64,000 bases of DNA. It comes from Aralia elata. Lineage: Eukaryota; Streptophyta; Magnoliopsida; Apiales; Araliaceae. A program made the position numbers and the translations under genes. Positions 22,116 to 32,211 of the stretch are shown piece by piece. The notes beneath the pieces are model-generated. The model was not told the DNA's origin, searched no databases, and saw only the letters and a list, made by a program, of their open reading frames with translations. The stretch is from positions 50,818,271 through 50,882,270 of the forward strand of contig CM068377.1 in the NCBI GenBank assembly GCA_034770075.1. The letters are read 5' to 3'. Position 1 is the first letter of the stretch. Every line of letters begins with the position of its first letter.

Positions 22116-22415
22116 CGGTTAAAGCATTATCTGGGAGGAGCTGTGGACCGTCAACAGACTTCGATCACTCTCGAGGATCAGAACTGACTATAAGGAACAA
22201 AATCAGGCTGACGACTCTAAACCAAGCGCTTATTGGGAGGCAACCCAGTTTCACGTTTCTCTATTATTTTTTTTTTCTTTTATTAGATTATAGATTAGTT
22301 CTTATTATCCATTTATTTTTGTTTTTTTTATGTTGTTTATTTTGAATGTTTGATCAGATCTAAGCTCTAGATAAGCAGAAAAGGAAAATAAAAATTCAAT
22401 TCAGGAGGACAGAGT

Positions 22416-22611
22416 GGCGCGGGGCGCGCCATAAGCAACACAAGAATGGTGCGGGGCACGCTAGTGTTACAGTGTGTGGGGGCAGAAAGACAACGCGGGG
22501 CGCGCCATAATAGAACACACTACAGCGCGGGGCGCGCTACCACACCCGAGACCTATTCCACTACAGCACGGGGCACGCCATCCTTATAAAGTAAGCAGCG
22601 CGGGGCGCGCC
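22416..22611 (+). promoter_or_regulatory. Internal GC-palindrome array with TATA, before ORF2
   Basis: Six copies of the LTR palindrome (consensus GGCGCGGGGCGCGCC) lie at 22416, 22448, 22492, 22524, 22565 and 22597. A TATA-like TTATAAA at 22584-22590 lies between the last two. A CT-rich leader follows, and ORF2 starts at 23241. The same motif occurs only in the LTRs of this element. It is a candidate internal promoter for ORF2. Confidence 0.5.
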
Positions 22612-23142
22612 GGTCGGGTAAAATCAATTAAAACAAGGGTTTTGGTCCTTTTCCTTCATTACTATCCCAACTCAAACTCATACCTCTCTTAATCCATAGC
22701 ACCAACCTCTCTTTTCTCCATTCATCAACTAATTTCTTCTCTCCCAAACCCTAGCCTATATCCGATCCAAACTCTACCACTTCTCTCCAAATCCAATCTC
22801 CCACTTCTCTCTTGCCTGTTCAACACCACATCTTCTACCAATCTACTTGGCTTTTCGGATTACCTTCATTTTCACGGGTTGCATATACACGGTCAAAAAT
22901 CCTTGGAAGTATAAACTCAAAGGTACATCACATTATTGGGGACTTTGTGAGGATATTATTTTCTCTATTTGAGGTAACAAGGCTTCCTCAATTTGATCTT
23001 GTTTCTATATCATATTTGGTTTGCTTGCTTTGTTGCTTCAATTGGGAATAATTTTTTGTGGGATATCTTGGGTTACTGATGGCCCAAGGTTTGCATTGAA
23101 GTGTTTTACTTTTGGGGTTAGTTGATTGGTACAAAGGAGACT

Positions 23143-23156
23143 AAGTTTGGGGGAAT
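23143..23156 (+). other. Internal polypurine tract before ORF2
   Basis: The sequence aagtttgggggaat matches the true 3' tract and lies 85 bp before ORF2. Similar tracts lie at 24499-24518, 24931-24944 and 25619-25633; the last one abuts the 3' LTR. The second Athila element has four tracts at matching places. Confidence 0.6.
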
Positions 23157-23240
23157 TTCAAAGACGCCCACCAAGTGTTTGATTTTTTGCCTCAACCAAG
23201 TTTTATTTGTTTTGGAACGAATTTGTGCATTTGAGTCAGT

Positions 23241-24428
23241 ATGTCAGCAAAACGACAACGAGGGGAAGGTTCACGTGCTAGGCCACGATTTGATGGTTCA
23301 AAATTTGTTAATGAGGCCACTGAGGCACGCTTCAACAAAGTGATTGACAAGAAAACTCTAGTTCTGGAACGAGGATTGAAACCAGATGCCAACTTAGATG
23401 GAGATATGACACTCATGATCGCTGAGCGCAATTGGTTCCAATCAGTTGATAAGCCCCAACCCGCTGTGCTATCTATTATCAAGGAGTTTTATGCGAATGC
23501 AATTGCGCATGTTCACCGGGTGGTGATGGTTCGGGGTAGGCCAGTATCGTTCGACGCCACTGCTATCAATGATTACTTTGGGTTGCCAACTCCTACTGGT
23601 TTACGATATGAGGATCATTTACCAAATTTGGATACACTAATTGAGAAACTTTGCAAACTAGGCACACAGTGGGTAACGAAGGCTGGCACTGATCTGAAAA
23701 TTAGTTTCTCGCACTCCGCGCTTAGTAAATATGGAAAGGCATGGTAGGCATTCATCTGTGCTAGACTAATGCCAACACGTCATCAAAATGACGTAACAAA
23801 GGAACGTGCTCGTCTTCTATATGGGATCGTATACCATCAGTTGGGGTTACGTAACGAAATTGAAATTCTTGAGGTCGATGTGGGTTTGTGTATCCAGGAA
23901 TCTATTGATCGATTGCTACGAGGCAGTTCTACAGGGGGATTATTGCATGGATTTTTGATCACAGATTTATGTCGTAAAGCTGGGGTACAATGGCATGAAT
24001 CTGAGCCTCTCCACCAACCTATGACACTCATTGACCATGCGACAATTGATAAATACAAAGCTTGGGTCGGGGCGGTGTCGTATCCACGAGGCATGGGTTA
24101 CATTATGCAACGCCTATCTACTCCACCGCCGGAGAATGTGCCAGTTGCATCTGAGCCTAAGCCATCTAGCCGTTTTTAGCGAAGGGTAGAAAAGCAAAAC
24201 TTGCGGTTGGCTTAACGTTAGGCAACAATGTACACTTACACTGTGGGATCTTTTACTGTTTTGGCGGCTGCTTTTTCTCGGTTTGGCCCTAATACGGATC
24301 CTATTCAGCTGCCTGTTCCACCTGTCCTTCCTACTTATCCCCCTTCTGACGATGAGATTGACGTCAACGACGAAGAGTATTCCTCTACTGATGATGAAGA
24401 TAAGGACAACGACTTTCGTGAGGACTGA
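23241..24428 (+). pseudogene. Athila ORF2 (putative plant transposon protein domain), nonsense-broken
   Basis: From the ATG at 23241 (MSAKRQRGEGS) a single frame of 396 codons runs to the stop at 24428. It is interrupted by stops at 23745 (after KAW), 24177, 24213 and 24219. Conserved blocks are LVLERGLKPDANLDGDM, IIKEFYANA, VRGRPVSFDATAINDYFGLP, ICARLMPTRHQNDVTKERA and IDHATIDKYKAWVG. A very acidic tail of about 25 residues ends it. This is the extra gene between pol and the 3' LTR in Athila elements, often called env-like. I see no signal peptide or membrane segment. The other copy here (45754-50214, minus) shares these blocks, and the acidic tail aligns too, which shows the true C-terminus. 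Its function is unknown. Confidence 0.82.
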
Positions 24429-24988
24429 CTCGCGAATCAGGGAAGTCCTCTGTGCTTACATCGTTCATTCCTTAAGTTATGAGGACATAACTTGATTCAA
24501 GTTTGGGGGGGGGGAATTCATTTGATTCATTTCATTTTATTGATGTTAATTTCTGTGCATCATAGCTTCACATAATAGGACATAATAGGACATAGCATTC
24601 ATTTCGTTGTTATAAAAAAAATTTCATTCATTCATGTAGGATTTTATGTTAGTAGTCTCATGAGCATAGTATATTGCATGTTATTCGAGCATTGAGCTTT
24701 GGTAGTACTATTGGCCGATGATGAGTTTGATGGTTTTGATTTGCAAGAAACTGAGTAGCATGTAGCATGTACCCATATGTCTTGATCATAAGAACCTCAT
24801 TGCACGATTCGTGGCCTTGTTAAAATTCAAGTGCACCAATTGACTATCAGTTGCGATTAGGAACTTTATGTGTGACATAACATGGACTTCCACCTGATCA
24901 TTGATTGAAATTGAACACTGGTGGAAACATAAGTTTGGGGGAATCTTGGGTTGTATATAAATTTAAAAAAAAACAATGCATAAAAGGG

Positions 24989-25029
<41 letters not shown>

Positions 25030-25633
25030 TAAAGAATAAAAGCTCACTTCGCTTAACTCTGTGGCCTCTGTTACTCGAACAAGTAAGCCCTAGGGGATGT
25101 TTCTACACCCAGCGCCCTAAAACCGTCTGATTTGGGAGTCATTGGTCGAAAGTTCGCTACATGGGAAGCTTTGAAAAGCCTAAAGGGGTTGAGCATTGCA
25201 CGAGTCGGATACTGATTAAGAAGTGGGATGGAGCGTAAGACGCACCCATTAAATATAGATAATTATTGAGTTATGATTATTTGATCTTAAATTCAGATTC
25301 TCTCTTATTTATGTGGATGCTGTGTTTGGTTGTTAATTGATGAAAAGGTTGGTGTGTACGTGAAATTGATCATGTATTTAACTTCGAGCTACTGATATGA
25401 CGTTGAACACACATACAGAAAGAGGCTAGAGTTGTGTCAGTGAGGTCAGGATAGGAGAGTTTATATGTGTGCATGATGCGTGGTTGATTGAAAAGTCATT
25501 AACTATCTCTGAGGCATTTGCATAATCTACTTCTAAGGTTCTTGCTCGGTATCGTTAGTTGCATATAGTGTTTGGTAGTTTAATCTGTTTTAGTTTGCTT
25601 GAGGACAAGCAATTGTTCAAGTTTGAGGGAATT
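24429..25633 (+). other. Athila 3' untranslated region
   Basis: There is no gene. It holds three polypurine tracts (24499, 24931, 25619), the AT microsatellite and otherwise AT-rich sequence up to the 3' LTR. Confidence 0.7.
24993..25026. repeat. (AT)n microsatellite
   Basis: This is a perfect AT dinucleotide run of about 34 bp in the 3' non-coding part of the Athila element. Confidence 0.95.
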
Positions 25634-27005
25634 TGATGAGTGGGTTGAAAATCTATGAATCAAGTATGTTTAACTTGAAATATTGTGAGTTTTTGGGTTT
25701 TGTTCGTTTGATTTTCTTGTGTTTGGTACTATTTTGTAGGAAGGAAGGCTTGGATGGGGTTCTTGTGGACGTGCTGAAGAGTTGGACAAGCTGTCAGACT
25801 AGCGCGGGGCGCGCCGCATCAGGTTGGAGTTGCTGCATGACTAGTGCGGGGCGCGCTGCAGGAAGACACTTTATGGCACGGGATGCGCTAGGCCAGGAAT
25901 GAGAATCTGTATGAGTAGCGCGGGGCGTGCTGAGCCAAGAGGAAAAGTGGTGTGGGGCGCGCCACTCTGACGGATTTTTAAGGCTGCTGAGATTTTGTTT
26001 CCTTGTGTCAAGTGAAGTTGATTCAATTAAGGATTTCTATTTACCTATTGTAATAGGGTTTTAGTAGGATATAAATACGTTAATATAGTTATGGTGGGAG
26101 GGACTTTTAACTACAATTCATTGGGAGCTTATTCTATTGGAACTTGGAGATTTCATTGGAGAGCACGACAAGACGGAGATTGAAGCTACAGAGATTGGAG
26201 TTCCTCGACAGAGTTTTTCTTCTTCTCTTAATTTCATTATCTGTACTTGAGATGTTCTTTAATTTTAATCTTTTCATTTCAATCATGATGATGAACTAAT
26301 TTTCTAATTAGGAATACAATGGAACCTTTTGCAAGGCAATAATTTAATTATCATTATTTTCACTTGATTGTTCTTGTTGGGTTGATTATTATATTTTGTG
26401 CTTAATTAAATAATTATTTGGCCAACAATTAATCTGATATCTTTGATGGAATTGAAAGAGGAAATCTTAGATTAGATCTAAATATAATAACACATGAATT
26501 TGTTGATTCTTGTTAAGGATAAAATAATAGTGTATGAGACGAAAGTACTTGTATGCCATGCACAACTTTGTTAGGAGTTTACACTTAATGAATCTATTTT
26601 GAGTATCTTGCATGAAAATAGCAAAATAACTGAAATAGATCTTTTTATCAATCAATTGAAAGATGTTAATAAATTGATAGGCAATCCTAGTTGGCAACTC
26701 ATTGAATTAATTAAGTGGGAATAAGATAAGGCGATTAATGTATAGCAATTGGGGAAATTGTATTCCTATGTTTTAATCATCTGGTGATCAATAATTGTTA
26801 GTTAATCTAGTATTTATTTTTAATCAAATCAATTTCACAAATCAATTGAGGTGACTGTTTAAATAGATATAACTTGATAGAAATTTGATAATTAAAGTAA
26901 TTGTTAGTAACTGTTCCCTGTGGGTTCGACATCCTTCTTACTTCTTTATTACTTGATTGACCGTGTGCACTTGCGCGTAATTGTCATTACATAAATCGGA
27001 CAACA
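25634..27005 (+). repeat. Athila 3' LTR (1372 bp)
   Basis: This is the second LTR copy. It is preceded by the purine tract aagtttgagggaatt and followed by the target duplication gaaat at 27006-27010. Its palindrome array has five copies, with several C-to-T or G-to-A changes at CpG relative to the 5' LTR. Confidence 0.93.
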
Positions 27006-27149
27006 GAAATGATATGTCGAAGTAGGTGTTTTGTGATTTTATTATGTAAACGATAATTTAGGTCAAATAAAATTTTTCTCCGAAAAACGTCGTGCTTGAC
27101 ACGTCGTGCTTAAAAATAATTGTTTTGGCCAATGGACTTGTTGGTAGAT

Positions 27150-27312
27150 TCGTTTTTGACAAGCTACTTTGTCGTGCTTATGGTGACAAGCTGCTTTGTC
27201 GTGCCTACACCGACAAGTTTCTTTGTCGTGCTTACAGTGACAAGATACTTTGTCGAGCTTACGCCTGGCACACGCCAGCTTACGCTTGGCACACGTTAAC
27301 TTACGCTTGGCA
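27150..27312 (+). repeat. Tandem repeats in solo LTR
   Basis: About four units of 32-33 bp (gacaagctactttgtcgtgc plus a variable end) are followed by three units of about 18 bp (tacgcctggcacacg). They make a short open frame at 27092-27334 that I take as chance. Confidence 0.8.
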
Positions 27313-27699
27313 CATGCTAGGTACTAAAGTGTAATTAACCTAGGTACTAAAGTACAATAAACCACTTTTTCTTAGCCTAAAGTGTAATTAACCTAGGTAC
27401 CAAAGTGTAATAAGTCGGGTGCAAAGTGTAATAAGCCGAGCCCCTAACGTGCAATTAGCAAAACTATGTTTTCCTATAAATAGCAAGCTAAGTTCATTCA
27501 TTCCTTACTATTTTTCAAGAGCAGTTCAAGAGCAAAAACACTTTATATTTATATTCTGAGAGATATTGTGAGATAAAACTTACTTTCGAAGTATTGAAGC
27601 ACTACGCGATTGGAAGTAAAGCTAGCAACTACAAGAGGTATTACTCTAGTGGTTATTATTTTCACTCTTCTTTATATATTTAGTAAAAATATACTTTTA

Positions 27700-27990
27700 T
27701 AAGCAGTTATAATGCCCAAATTATTTTAAGTATATAGTACAAAAGTCCTATTTCCAAGCAGTTATAATGCTGAAATTTTCTCAAATATAATAGCTGAATA
27801 TTCATTTTATAAGCAGTTATAATGCCCGATTTATTTCAAACATAGTAACCGAATATTCATTTTGCAAGCAGTTATAATGCTCAATTTATTTTAAATATAG
27901 TTGATGAATATTCATTTTATAAGCAGTTATAATGCTGAAATTATTTCATGTATAGTAGAAGAAGTCTTATTTATATGCAGTTATGATACC
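27700..27990 (+). repeat. Tandem repeat, about 55 bp x 6
   Basis: The core agcagttataatgc recurs at about 27701, 27759, 27811, 27868 and 27920, with a diverged copy near 27978. The spacers are AT-rich. It lies in the transcribed part of the solo LTR, downstream of the TATA box. Confidence 0.8.
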
Positions 27991-29184
27991 CAAAATAAAA
28001 CTTAAAAGATTTAATCGTTAAACGCTTATTTGTCTACATAAACTTATAATCGTGTAGGATTTACAACGAACGTTTAAACCGTTATATTAACTGCAACCTT
28101 GTTATATTTAAGCAAGTATTATACATCTTGCTATTAATTATTACAAAGTTATTGCTTCTTGTTCAGCATAACTTAAGAAATGAATCATTATTCATATATT
28201 GCTTGATGGAGCTTAAATTATTGTGTCAAACCAAATTGTTTTGGTACGACATCTTATACTGAGAAATAAAATGCCTTGGTGGAAGGTTGTAAATCGTCGA
28301 TTATATATTGACATAAATTGTAGGATGATATGCATACTCCTAGGATATTAGTAGGCTGATCCCCTACGAGATATCCGAAATCAAGCTGTTCTAAGTCATT
28401 GAAGACTGATAGAATTGATTGAAACACATGGTTTATGTACTGAACCCTCAGTTATACATCTTTGACATCTTTCAACTCAAACACCTTGTGTTACATTTTC
28501 AAATAAACTTGCTGAGCATTTGTACCTCATTCTTGCATACAACTTTCTTTGCAGTTTTAGATGGTAATCCCGGAACTTCAGAGACAGACAAGGGAAAAAG
28601 CCATGTTAATTAGTTTTATCCTACTGTTGTGAATGTTTTCAAGTCTTATAAGACTTTTGTTGTAATAAAGACATAGTACTGAGAATGTTGTAACCAAATT
28701 TAAATTTATTAAATATATATCATCTTTTGTTACATCTCTTGCGTTGTATTTACATTCTTAATTAAGTGAGAAAGTAGCATTTGATCTAGTACAGTATCTC
28801 TATGAACTATACATCTGAATGAGGGTATTTAAATGACACTGGGAGTTCTGTAAGCGATGAGGTTACACTTAATGAGCGCCGGTAAGGTGCCACCTTTATC
28901 GGAATGCGCCCCTCAGTTCCAAGAACAATCTTATCATTAATACTGTGAATGTCAGATAGATAGGGAATATCGATATGAAAGAGATATTCATAAGAGATGA
29001 ATCTATACATCCAAGTGAGGGTATCCAAACACAGTTAACGTTCTGGCCAAAACTATTACCTGTTATGGGATACTGTGAACCTTGGATAGATAGAAGTTAT
29101 ATATTATTGAATGTTTATAGTTGAATAGTTTGACGTGAGCACCAAATTTGCTACAGGGAGTGTAGAGAATTTGGGGGCATCACA

Positions 29185-29854
29185 AAATAAGTCTAATTTA
29201 CGGAAATAGTCAGTAGCAAAGCCACTGAAAGATCGTAAAACTCAAGTCGTTTAGTGGAAGTCACTAAATGATATGAAGACCAACACTACAATTGTGAGCA
29301 TAAAGTTCGTTTAGCTCAAATCATAGAGTTAGAGGGTCTGACAAGTAGTAGGAGGGGTCACCTAACCTGGACTCCTAATCCCAATCCTAATCTTATCCAT
29401 TGAAGTTAACACATAGGGAAAAAAGGAAAAAGGCGGCCTTTTTAACACCTACCTGCTCAGCGCCTAGGACACACGTCACCGTCTACACCAGCAATACACT
29501 GATAGATAGTGACATCTCATGGCACAGTAGACAAAGGTTTTAACTCGAGGAATTAGCTGATGTTAGGTTTCCTTAGGAGAGTTGAGCAACAATAATAATC
29601 TAACGGACACAGTTTCAAGCCTTGCTATAAAATGATTATAATTACAACGTTAGATCAACTACTAACGAAGTGAATTTAAGTGCTCAAGAAAGAAAAAGCT
29701 CAAACGCTCCACTCTATAATATGAGAAAATCATTTCAGCTATTAAGTATAACTTTGAGAATGAGACATTATTAGATATCCATCAAGGAAAACTATGATGA
29801 TTATGTCAAACGCAACATAATAATGTCAGGTTCACGCCAATATCATTTACGCTT
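29185..29854. other. No gene seen
   Basis: This is about 670 bp of unassigned DNA between two LTR remnants. No domain, RNA or clear repeat was recognised in either strand. Confidence 0.4.
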
Positions 29855-29920
29855 GTGACACCCCCGAATTTGGGTCTACACCACCCAATTTGAGTCACCA
29901 AAATACAAACAACATACATA
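29855..29920 (-). mobile_element. Chromovirus LTR end remnant
   Basis: On the minus strand this ends GACCCAAATTCGGGGGTGTC then ACA, the same terminus as the other chromovirus-type LTRs here. Only about 66 bp remain before the joint with the truncated RT of the next element. Confidence 0.5.
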
Positions 29921-30394
29921 ACAGTCCAATGGACATTCTCCTACAGGCAAATGTTCCAAATGGACATGTGAAAGTGGCCTTCTCCTGGTCTTCTGGTGCA
30001 ATCATAATCTAGCTGTAACCTGAAAAACCATCTAGAAAAACAATAATAAGCATGGCCTGACAATCTTTCTAACATTTGGCCAATAACGGAAGTGGAAAGT
30101 GGTCTTTTCTAGTTATTGCATTCAACTTCCTATAGTCAATGCACACTCTCCATCCTGTTTGCATTCTTGTAGGCACCAGCTCATTATTGTCATTTTTGAC
30201 AACTGTGATTCCAAACTTCTTTGGTACTACTTGGACTAGACTTACCCATTGACTGTCTAAAATTGGATAGATTATACCTTCATCTAGCAACTTCAGAACT
30301 TTTTTCTTTACTACCTCCATCATGGGTGGATTTAGCCTTCTTTGTGCTTCTCTAGTGGGTTTGGCTCCATCTTCTATTAAAATTCTATGCATAC

Positions 30395-32211
30395 TGTTGT
30401 CCTTTTTGTATATGACAATTTTCGCGCAAGTATACGCGGTCAACAAGTAATAAAGTGATAAGAGAGAGTTGTCGAACCCACAGGGAATTATCTCTAATGA
30501 ACTTCCAAGTACCAACTTTATATCGTCTCGATCTTATTTAAACAATTTGATTGAAGAGATAGATAAAGGTTACATCTAAATTGTATGAAATAAATAACAT
30601 AAATAGATAAATAAGGGTCTAAGATTACAATTTCCCCCATACAAGTATTTTGTCAAACACTTGGTGTGCAATGCTTTGTTCAAATCTCTTAACTCTCCTT
30701 TAGATCAATTAACCACATAGAATTACCAACCGAGAAATTCACCATATTCATAAGCCTCTCTCGATGGTCATATGAAAATCACCCATACACGGCACATAGG
30801 TATATGTCTATCCCACATACTAGCAAGCAATTCAATTATATGAATAATCAACAAGACACACGTCACTAAATCTTAGTCAATCACCCATCAAACAAATGAA
30901 CTTTCGCATAGGGAGTCATTAAGTTTGTAATCTCATAATGGTTACACACGACATTTAGGTATATATCTATCCTAAATACTAGCAAGTCACCTATTCTCAA
31001 AGATAATTAATAAGACACACGTCACAATAATCTTATTATCCACCCCCAAGAATCTTTAACTCTCGCATGATATCATAACTAGGTCTCAACCTATAATCCG
31101 TTCGTCAATTTCATATAGGTTCCCAAGGTAATTACGAGCCAAGCAATTAATCTATAAGCATAGGTTATGATAACCAATTCATATGAGCAACAATAATCAA
31201 AAGGAAGAGAAAATCCATTCAAATTAAGCAATGAGTTCAATTGCAATCTTAAATTAAACACTAATTACATAGAGAAAAAGATAAAGAAAGATAAAGGATG
31301 GCTTCCCCATTGTTGTTGGATGAAACTCCATTGAAGCACCTCCATTGAAGCTCCTCCAAGCTTTAGAAGAACCATTGCCTAGGGCCATGGCCTCCCTCTC
31401 TTTGCTCCAAGCCTCCTCTACTCCTTAGTTGCTGATTTCTATCTTCTATATCCTCCTATTTCGTGCCTCCAAGAGCTGATATAAGTCCCTGGATGCCCTA
31501 ACCTAGCTTAGCACCTCCAAAATGACCAAAAAAACCAAAAAATCTGCTGCTGTCCGCGACGAGCTCGCCCCGGCGAGATTTTTGGCCTGCGTTTTCTCGC
31601 CCCGGCGAGATCTCGCCGCGGCGAGGAATTTGTGTAGGAAATTCCCGCCCCGGCGAGCTCCAGTAAAATGACCATAACTTCTTCGTCTGAACTCGGATTA
31701 AGGCGATTAAATAGGCTATGGAAAGCTAAGAAGTAGCTCTACAACTTTCATAACTGGAGTTTGATGAGTGAATGGCCGGAACAAGTTCAAATTGAGCCCG
31801 AAGCAATTGCTGTGTAAAAGTCATGCAAAATCCGATGGTAAAATGACCATAACTCTCTCATACTAACTTCAAATTGGATGATTCAAGATGCTCTGGAAAC
31901 CTAAGACAAAGATCTACAACTTTCATTCTTTGAGTTTTGAGAGATTCGAATTGCATCATGAGGGAAATTGAGAAACAAGCAGATGAAATGCCAAAATCGA
32001 GCGGAAAACGCATTGATCCCTAGGGCCTTTATTTCAATACCTACAAAACAACGTAAAAACACATAAAACACACAAATACATATAAAAGTAATACAAAACT
32101 ATATTACACAATAATAAAATGAAAACACATAAAACCAAACGAAATAGCTAAAGACTTACAAATTATTAAGGTTAAAAGTACTCAATTTGTGTATATAAAA
32201 CACACTCATCA
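30395..32211 (-). mobile_element. Solo Athila-type LTR inside RT (1817 bp)
   Basis: On the minus strand it starts TGATGAGTGTG and ends AAAAGGACAACA, like the Athila LTR. The target duplication catac is at 30390-30394 and 32212-32216, and the RT frame continues across the insertion. It carries the block gtcgaacccacagggaatta near 30473, a TATA-like cttatatc (minus) at 31478-31485 and a palindrome array at 31564-31657. Confidence 0.9.
31564..31657 (-). promoter_or_regulatory. Palindrome array CTCGCC-N2-GGCGAG
   Basis: Palindromes lie at 31564-31577, 31596-31609, 31612-31625 and 31644-31657 (the last with a changed first arm). They lie about 80 bp upstream, on the minus strand, of the TATA-like sequence at 31478-31485. 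Confidence 0.7.

Larger units (their letters stand above)
15041..27005 (+). mobile_element. Full-length Athila-like Ty3 retrotransposon (11.97 kb)
   Basis: LTRs at 15041-16442 and 25634-27005 start TGATGAGTGGG and end CGGACAACA. A tRNA-Asp primer site lies at 16449 and a purine tract aagtttgagggaatt directly before the 3' LTR, with an exact 5-bp target duplication. The internal order is gag, protease, RT, RNase H, integrase, then ORF2, typical of Athila. Gag is open, pol and ORF2 are broken. A 290-bp element sits in integrase. Confidence 0.93.
14782..29184 (+). mobile_element. Chromovirus-type solo LTR split by the Athila element
   Basis: The left piece 14782-15040 starts TGTAATATTCTGAA. The right piece 27011-29184 ends tttgggggcatcaca, the usual end of this LTR family in the window. 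Together they make about 2.43 kb. The flanks gaata (14777-14781) and aaata (29185-29189) differ by one base and may be the target duplication. The right piece carries a TATA box (cctataaatag, about 27474), two tandem-repeat blocks and the motif aacttgctgagcatttg near 28508. That motif is shared with the solo LTRs at 36184 and 46444. No internal coding region exists. Confidence 0.65.

Noticed and set aside
22740..22760. Telomere-like aaaccctag
   Set aside because: Single occurrence, common in plant leaders.
27092..27334. Repeat protein with LCRAY units
   Set aside because: It is a translation of the 33-bp tandem repeat in a solo LTR.
28807..29028. Minus-strand 73-codon frame
   Set aside because: It lies in LTR sequence and has no family features.
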